10,599 nucleotides of DNA, taken from Chloroflexota bacterium. GTDB taxonomy: Bacteria > Chloroflexota > Anaerolineae > Anaerolineales > Villigracilaceae. The notes under the pieces were generated by a model that did not search any database, was not told the DNA's origin, and saw nothing but the letters and a program-made list of their open reading frames with translations. Where the stretch lies: positions 1 through 10,599 of the forward strand of contig JACPVD010000264.1 in assembly GCA_016191895.1 (NCBI GenBank), read 5' to 3'. The position numbers were made by a program, and so were the translations under genes. Shown piece by piece: positions 5,419 to 10,599 of this stretch; positions within the stretch are counted from its first letter, which is position 1; each line of letters starts with the position of its first letter.

Positions 5419-6531
5419 ATGGACTGGAAACGTTTTGGATTCATCGCGCTGGTCGTGATCGTCCTTTTCAGCGCCGTCGTGATGATTGGGCAGGTGAAAC
5501 AACCGCCGTTGTTGATCGTCACAAGCATGCTGGCGACAACCATCGCCGTTGCCACCCCGTTGACTCTCGGCGCGCTTTCCGGCGTGTATTGCGAGCGGGC
5601 TGGCGTGGTCAATATCGGTATTGAAGGCATGATGCTCTCATCCGCTTTCTTTGGCTGGCTCGGCTCCATCTACATGTTCCATATTTTCAAAATGAGCGCG
5701 GGGTTGAGCATTGCCCTGGGCGTATTCTTCGCGATCCTGACCGGGTTATTGATGGCATTACTTCACGCCGTGTTATCCATCACCTTCAAAGTGGACCAGA
5801 TCATTGGCGGAACGGTGATCAACATCCTCGCCGTCGGGTTGACCGGTTTTTTGAATCGCCAGTTGTTCTTCGGCAAGGAAAGCGTCTTCGGCGGGTCTGT
5901 GCCGAGTTCCCCGGGCGTTTTGCCCACCATCCATATCCCGCTTACGGAAATAGTCGGCCCCATTTGCGGCGCCTCGGCATCCTGCCTCGAAAATCTAACG
6001 GCCATCAACCGTGTATTCGACCAGAAACCAATCGCCATGGGCGCGGTCCTTTTGGTGTTTTTCTCACACTTTCTCCTGTTCAATACCCGTTGGGGGTTGC
6101 GCACCCGCGCCGTTGGCGAACACCCGAAGGCGGCAGATACCGTCGGCATCTCGGTTACAAAAATGCGCTACGCCAACGTTCTCATCGGCGGCATGTTTGC
6201 CGGGCTGGCCGGCGCATACTTCACCATTGAATCGGTGCCATCCTTCGAGCCTCTGCTCACCAACGGGCGCGGATTCATTTCACTGGCTGCGATGATCTTC
6301 GGCAACTGGACTCCCATCGGCGCGTGGGCCGCAGCGCTGGTCTTTGGCGCATCGCAGGCCATGTTGATCAATATGCAAATTTTCCGCGACGTGATTCCCC
6401 CACAATGGGCGTTCCTTCAGGAATCCTACATTGTCGGCCTCACACCCTATATCCTGACCATGTTCATCCTGACCGGCATCATCGGCAGAACCACCCCGCC
6501 CGCCGCCGATGGCGTGCCATACGAAAAGTAG
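5419..6531 (+). CDS. BMP-type ABC importer permease 2 (NupQ/YufQ-like)
   Basis: The second membrane subunit, 370 residues, same superfamily as the preceding gene. The signature ERAGVVNIGIEGMML (59-73) is the counterpart of FNIGAEGQL in permease 1, and RTRAVGEHPKAADTVGI matches its GLNPDAAKYAGIN stretch. Between them is a loop with C183-x5-C189 (GPICGASASCLENL), probably extracytoplasmic, which could form a disulfide. The hydrophobic pattern fits roughly 8-10 membrane helices. The start ATG at 5419 follows GGAG at 5411-5414, whose first G is the last base of the upstream stop codon. The next gene starts 8 bases after its stop. It pairs with permease 1 and the double ATPase to import the ligand delivered by the BMP lipoprotein. 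Confidence 0.92.
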   Translation: MDWKRFGFIALVVIVLFSAVVMIGQVKQPPLLIVTSMLATTIAVATPLTLGALSGVYCERAGVVNIGIEGMMLSSAFFGWLGSIYMFHIFKMSAGLSIALGVFFAILTGLLMALLHAVLSITFKVDQIIGGTVINILAVGLTGFLNRQLFFGKESVFGGSVPSSPGVLPTIHIPLTEIVGPICGASASCLENLTAINRVFDQKPIAMGAVLLVFFSHFLLFNTRWGLRTRAVGEHPKAADTVGISVTKMRYANVLIGGMFAGLAGAYFTIESVPSFEPLLTNGRGFISLAAMIFGNWTPIGAWAAALVFGASQAMLINMQIFRDVIPPQWAFLQESYIVGLTPYILTMFILTGIIGRTTPPAADGVPYEK

Positions 6532-6539
6532 AGGCGGCC

Positions 6540-8066
<1,527 letters not shown>

Positions 8067-8112
8067 ATCGACAGACGACCGTCGCGAACGATCAAGCGGC
8101 AGTTGCGTTGCC

Positions 8113-8169
8113 GTAGCGCGACTATCAAGTCGCGACTCAAAGACGGCATCGCAGAGCGCGTCGCGTTGC
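8113..8169. repeat. REP-like folded intergenic repeat, copy 1
   Basis: An outer stem GTAGCGCG (8113-8120) with CGCGTTGC (8162-8169), 8 bp with two G-U pairs, encloses a CGCGAC/GTCGCG hairpin and the segment CATCGCAGAGCGCGTCGCG (8147-8165). That segment recurs at 10339-10357 with 17 of 19 identical bases and the same surrounding architecture. Immediately before it is another hairpin, CGGCA/TGCCG with a 7-base loop, and just after it a TCGCG-GT-CGCGA palindrome (8177-8188). The whole space from 8067 to 8211 contains no credible gene and seems made of such palindromes. Confidence 0.72.
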
Positions 8170-8211
8170 AGAATTTTCGCGGTCGCGAGTAAATTTCACT
8201 ACCGTACAAGG

Positions 8212-8276
8212 AAACCCTAAAGGTCTCCTCTGCCTTCGTAAAATCCCAATTTGCCAGATAGACCTTTAGGGTTTTT
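8212..8276 (+). terminator. Long-stem terminator after the ABC operon
   Basis: A perfect 15-bp inverted repeat has its left arm AAACCCTAAAGGTCT at 8212-8226 and its right arm at 8260-8274. The loop is 33 bases and the stem ends in TTTTT (8272-8276). It lies between the ATPase gene and the next lipoprotein, so it probably terminates the importer operon. The loop is unusually long for a terminator. Confidence 0.7.
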
Positions 8277-8329
8277 GCGAGGGGAATGTGCGGTAGCAAA
8301 GTAAATTAGAATCAAGGAGTTTGAAAAAA

Positions 8330-8863
8330 ATGAAGAAGTACGTATTTATATTGACCGCGCTCATGCTGATGATCGGCATGTCTGCTTGCGGAAAATCTAC
8401 GGACGCAACCGAACCTGCGGCCAACGAACCGGCCGTGCCTGTGGATGGGGGAGCGACGGATAACCCCGCCGCACCGACCAATGTGCCGGGTACCCCATCC
8501 GATGGCGGAGACCTGGGCGGCGATGAAATGGCGGGTTTTGTTTTTGCCCCAATGCCCGGTGAATATGAGCCGCAGGTGGACGTGTGGGATTTCATCGGCA
8601 CGCTCCGCGAGGAAGCCGATATTTCCGGCGACTTGCAAATCATCTCGGCCATGCCGGCCGGCACCACATGGGAAAGCGTGCTGGCCCACTATCAGGGGCA
8701 GGCCACAAACAACGGCTGGACCCTCTCCGGCACAAAGGAGATGACCACCTCGAAAGGTTCCATCGGCAATGTGGCGTTGTTTACGTATGGAAAATATAAA
8801 ATCCTCCTGGTGTACTACCCCTTGAACAACGAAATTGTCATCATCCAAATTCAGGGCGAATAG
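8330..8863 (+). CDS. Hypothetical lipoprotein
   Basis: Not recognised as a named family. It is a 177-residue protein with a lipoprotein signal peptide ending M17-S-A-C20, then about 45 residues rich in Ala, Pro, Gly, Thr and Asp that look like a flexible tether. A folded C-terminal part of about 105 residues (from around residue 70) contains an acidic VDVWDFIG stretch, a TTWESVLAHYQGQATNNGW helix and several beta-like segments ending VYYPLNNEIVIIQIQGE. The pattern S/T-x-E-x-V-x-x-Y followed by GW is common in small secreted proteins of unknown function. The ATG at 8330 is 10 bases after AAGGAG (8314-8319); an in-frame TTG at 8321 is only one base from it and is rejected. A possible -10 TAAATT lies at 8302-8307 with no convincing -35. 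Terminators on both sides suggest a single-gene transcript. Confidence 0.82.
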   Translation: MKKYVFILTALMLMIGMSACGKSTDATEPAANEPAVPVDGGATDNPAAPTNVPGTPSDGGDLGGDEMAGFVFAPMPGEYEPQVDVWDFIGTLREEADISGDLQIISAMPAGTTWESVLAHYQGQATNNGWTLSGTKEMTTSKGSIGNVALFTYGKYKILLVYYPLNNEIVIIQIQGE

Positions 8864-8897
8864 AGCCGTTTCGATCCCCGCTTCACAGGTTGACCAC

Positions 8898-8936
8898 ACA
8901 CAGCGCAAAATCACCCGGTTTTGCGCTGTGTTCTTT
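8898..8936 (+). terminator. Rho-independent terminator after the small lipoprotein gene
   Basis: A perfect 13-bp stem, ACACAGCGCAAAA (8898-8910) with TTTTGCGCTGTGT (8919-8931), has an 8-base loop and a T-rich tail TTCTTT. The A-run/T-run inside the stem makes it potentially bidirectional, though only a plus-strand gene is present to use it. Confidence 0.88.
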
Positions 8937-9087
8937 AATTTGAAAAGATACGTTTGCACGGCAACAAATACGGGAACAAACCAGCGCAGGGCGGCGTTAA
9001 GGGGAACGGTCTCTGGGTAGAGTCTCTCTTGCATCACAGACCGGAAGCAATGGCCGCGGCAGACAAAATATCACGCCATACCTGCGG

Positions 9088-9093
9088 TAAAAT
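9088..9093 (+). promoter_or_regulatory. Possible -10 element of the NBR1-like lipoprotein gene
   Basis: TAAAAT, one base from the consensus, lies 23 bases before the start codon within TGCGGTAAAAT. The same TGCGGTA string also stands upstream of the lipoprotein gene at 8330 (8289-8295). No convincing -35 is present at 16-18 bp. The rest of the space from 8937 to 9087 shows no gene and no strong repeat. Confidence 0.4.
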
Positions 9094-9116
9094 AGCATTG
9101 CAGTAAAGGAGAAACC

Positions 9117-10088
9117 ATGAAACAAAAATTCCGCTTATTCAACTTATTGATCGTCGCCATCCTTCTCTTGAGTGCATGCAACCTGCCAGCGGACAATGCG
9201 GAAGACATCGCCAGCACCGCTGCCGCAGAAACGTTGAATGCCCTGCTCAGCGCCACCCCCCTTGTCACGATCGTGGTCAACACCCCCAACCCGACAGTGA
9301 CGCTGGGTGCGCCCGCCACGTTGACTCCCATTCCCGCGCCTCTTTCGACCAATACGCCGATTGCCACTGCCACATCCAACTGTAATGTGGCGCAGTTCGT
9401 CACAGATGTAACCATCCCCGATGGGACGTTGATGACTTCCGGCCAGGCCTTCGTGAAGAAATGGCGCGTCAAAAACATCGGCTCCTGCGCATGGACGGGT
9501 TTCTCGCTGGTATTCGACAGCGGCGATTCGATGGGCGGCCCGGCCTCCAAGCCGATCAGCACCGTGAACCCCGGCCAGGAGATCGATCTCGAAGTAAACC
9601 TGACTGCGCCATCGACGCCAGGAACTTATCGCGGCTATTGGCGAATCGTCACAAACGGCAATGTCCTTGTGCCGATTGTCAGCGGACACCAGGGTAAATC
9701 TTTCTATGTGGATATCAAAGTGCAGGCGACCACCACCATCTCTCCCACCCTGACCTTTACCCCAACGCCTACCATTACATTGACCCCGACAACCTTCGTG
9801 TTCACGGTCACCAATGTCACCTTCAATGTCAGCGGCTCGTGTCCCAACTTCAACTACACGTTTAGCATTACCACAAACGGGCCGGGTACCGTCACCTTGC
9901 ACCGGGTTTTCAGCGACGGTTCCGCGGATCCGCTTCCCGGCAGTTACGTTTTTAGCGCGGCGGGCACGCAAACCAGCCCGATCATCCCGCTTACCTTCAA
10001 TACGCCCGGCAGCAGTTACTGGGTGGATGTGTACGTCGATTCTCCAAACAATAAACAGTTTGGGCGAGCGACCTTTACCTGCCCGTAG
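9117..10088 (+). CDS. Lipoprotein with NBR1-type Ig-like domain
   Basis: A 323-residue surface lipoprotein. The signal peptide ends L18-S-A-C21. A low-complexity Ala/Thr/Pro tether follows to about residue 87. The next ~110 residues fit the NBR1 Ig-like (N_BRCA1_IG) family: C89-NVAQFVTDVTIPDGT, F112-VKKWRVKN-I-GSC124-A-W126-T, LVFDSGDSMGG, VNPGQEIDLEVNLTAPSTPGTYRGYWRI. The Cys, the KxWRxxN-x-G and CxW positions and the PG...APxxPGxYxGxW block are all kept. A second Thr/Pro linker at about 204-226 leads to a C-terminal beta-rich domain with one Cys near its start and one two residues from the end (FTCP), possibly a disulfide that closes the fold. The domain is known as a protein-protein interaction fold; a role in cell-surface binding is inference. 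AAAGGAG at 9105-9111 supports the start. Confidence 0.87.
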   Translation: MKQKFRLFNLLIVAILLLSACNLPADNAEDIASTAAAETLNALLSATPLVTIVVNTPNPTVTLGAPATLTPIPAPLSTNTPIATATSNCNVAQFVTDVTIPDGTLMTSGQAFVKKWRVKNIGSCAWTGFSLVFDSGDSMGGPASKPISTVNPGQEIDLEVNLTAPSTPGTYRGYWRIVTNGNVLVPIVSGHQGKSFYVDIKVQATTTISPTLTFTPTPTITLTPTTFVFTVTNVTFNVSGSCPNFNYTFSITTNGPGTVTLHRVFSDGSADPLPGSYVFSAAGTQTSPIIPLTFNTPGSSYWVDVYVDSPNNKQFGRATFTCP

Positions 10089-10114
10089 TTGGGAATCAAT
10101 CGAGAAATTCAATC

Positions 10115-10146
10115 ACGCGCCCGGCAAAACCGGGCGCGTTTGATTA
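10115..10146 (+). terminator. Terminator after the NBR1-like lipoprotein gene
   Basis: A perfect GC-rich 10-bp stem, ACGCGCCCGG (10115-10124) with CCGGGCGCGT (10130-10139), has the loop CAAAA. AATC before and GATT after can lengthen it around a small bulge. The T-tract is weak (TTT then GATT). Confidence 0.78.
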
Positions 10147-10270
10147 ACTCCCCTTACGCGGGGGTGCGTCGCACCAACCCGAAATAAATTCGTCTTACGA
10201 GTAGATTCGGCCGGTTTATTGGACACTCCGACCCGTTTGGTGCGACGCATATCATCCCCGCATGGGGACT
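10147..10270. mobile_element. MITE-like element with ~31-bp terminal inverted repeats
   Basis: The ends are imperfect inverted repeats of 31 and 34 bases. The inner 13 bp (TGCGTCGCACCAA at 10165-10177 and its complement at 10237-10249) match perfectly. The outer parts both read A-x-TCCCC, a short AT spacer, then GCGGGG. The 59 bases between the perfect arms include short hairpins such as TCGT-CTT-ACGA and encode nothing. Length, terminal inverted repeats and lack of coding capacity suggest a small non-autonomous element or a folded intergenic repeat. No clear target-site duplication is visible. Confidence 0.55.
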
Positions 10271-10300
10271 GCGTAGGGTGAGTGATTAATTCCCCTTGCG

Positions 10301-10363
10301 CAGTACCGCGAGACCATGGTCTCGCCAGCGACGGGCGACATCGCAAAGCGTGTCGCGATACTG
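10301..10363. repeat. REP-like folded intergenic repeat, copy 2
   Basis: The outer arms CAGTACCGCG (10301-10310) and CGCGATACTG (10354-10363) pair over 9 of 10 positions. Inside are a perfect 18-bp palindrome GCGAGACCATGGTCTCGC (10308-10325) and a 9-bp hairpin with one bulged T, GCGACA(T)CGC-AAA-GCGTGTCGC (10335-10356). The latter contains the segment shared with copy 1. The alternative pairings overlap, so the element could switch folds. Confidence 0.72.
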
Positions 10364-10389
10364 ACAAACTGCATGACATCAGTTAACAG

Positions 10390-10395
10390 TATAAT
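10390..10395 (+). promoter_or_regulatory. -10 element of the last lipoprotein gene
   Basis: A perfect TATAAT lies 21 bases before the start codon; transcription would start near 10402. No good -35 hexamer is present at the right distance, because the preceding bases belong to the end of the REP-like repeat. Confidence 0.5.
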
Positions 10396-10416
10396 GATTG
10401 CGACGAAAGGATAAAA

Positions 10417-10599
10417 ATGCTCAAACTAAGAACAAGCATCCCCGCCGCGCTGATCATTCTCTTCGCCATGTTCATCACCGCCTGCGGCGCGGATACCCCC
10501 ACAGAACCGCCAAACGACTCGTTCATCCAAACCGCCGTCGCGCAGACGGTTGCCGCCCGACCCACAAATACAACCGCCCCCGTTTTACCGGAATTCACC
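10417..10599 (+). CDS. Lipoprotein, N-terminal part (runs off the window)
   Basis: The first 61 codons of a gene that continues past the window end. The signal peptide MLKLRTSIPAALIILFAMFITAC has the lipobox I-T-A-C with Cys23. Then comes TPTEPPNDSFIQTAVAQTVAARPTNTTAP, a Thr/Pro/Ala-rich tether with the same flavour as the start of the NBR1-like protein just upstream (AEDIASTAAAETLNALL). A paralogous surface lipoprotein, possibly with the same Ig-like domain, is a fair guess but the diagnostic part lies outside. AAAGGA at 10407-10412 is the ribosome-binding site. Confidence 0.8.
   Translation, partial: MLKLRTSIPAALIILFAMFITACGADTPTEPPNDSFIQTAVAQTVAARPTNTTAPVLPEFT

Noticed and set aside
6324..6539. 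Longer start for the ATPase gene
   Set aside because: The extension lies inside the permease gene in another frame and would put 72 unrelated residues before the ABC domain.
9144..10112. 322-codon open frame on the minus strand opposite the NBR1-like lipoprotein gene
   Set aside because: It is a codon-composition shadow: the protein is Arg/Gly-rich without any recognisable domain, while the plus strand has a signal peptide, ribosome-binding site, known domain and terminator.

Overview
The window looks like a bacterial chromosome segment, most plausibly from an Anaerolineae-like member of the Chloroflexota. That placement is inference. It rests on a run of lipoproteins with long Thr/Pro/Ala-rich linkers, one carrying a clear NBR1-type Ig-like domain and another starting with the TAVAQTVAA-type stretch I associate with that lineage. 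The intergenic spaces are also crowded with small palindromic and heptameric repeats. No rRNA, tRNA, CRISPR array, transposase or phage gene is visible.

Layout. Bases 1-471 hold the 3' part of trmD (tRNA m1G37 methyltransferase), whose first ~80 bases in the window look frame-disrupted. A 56-bp heptanucleotide array (459-514) covers the trmD stop codon and leads into an MFS transporter of the SLC45/GPH sugar-transporter type (532-1809). Ten bases later begins a divergent BMP/PnrA-like substrate-binding lipoprotein (1820-2896). A second 56-bp heptamer array, in opposite orientation, encodes its signal peptide. A strong sigma-70-type promoter (2943-2971) then drives a canonical BMP/PnrA-like lipoprotein (3040-4086). 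That gene is followed by a structured repeat that can fold as a three-way junction and by a strong terminator. An extended -10 promoter (4241-4249) starts a tight operon of two permeases and a double ABC ATPase (4284-8066).

Together 3040-8066 encode one complete BMP-family (NupNOPQ/PnrABCDE-like) ABC importer, probably for purine nucleosides. The binding protein is transcribed separately from the membrane and ATPase parts. The divergent binding protein at 1820 may feed the same permease with another ligand, or act with the MFS gene it is coupled to.

Bases 8067-10599 form a lipoprotein-rich and repeat-rich tail: a small hypothetical lipoprotein (8330-8863), an NBR1-Ig-like lipoprotein (9117-10088) and the start of a third lipoprotein (10417 to the window end). 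Each of the two complete genes is closed by a strong hairpin terminator. The gaps carry two copies of a folded REP-like repeat (8113-8169 and 10301-10363) and a ~124-bp MITE-like element with ~31-bp terminal inverted repeats (10147-10270). The most interesting points are the heptamer array turned into a lipoprotein signal peptide, the folded repeat families, and the duplicated BMP protein with altered binding-loop residues.
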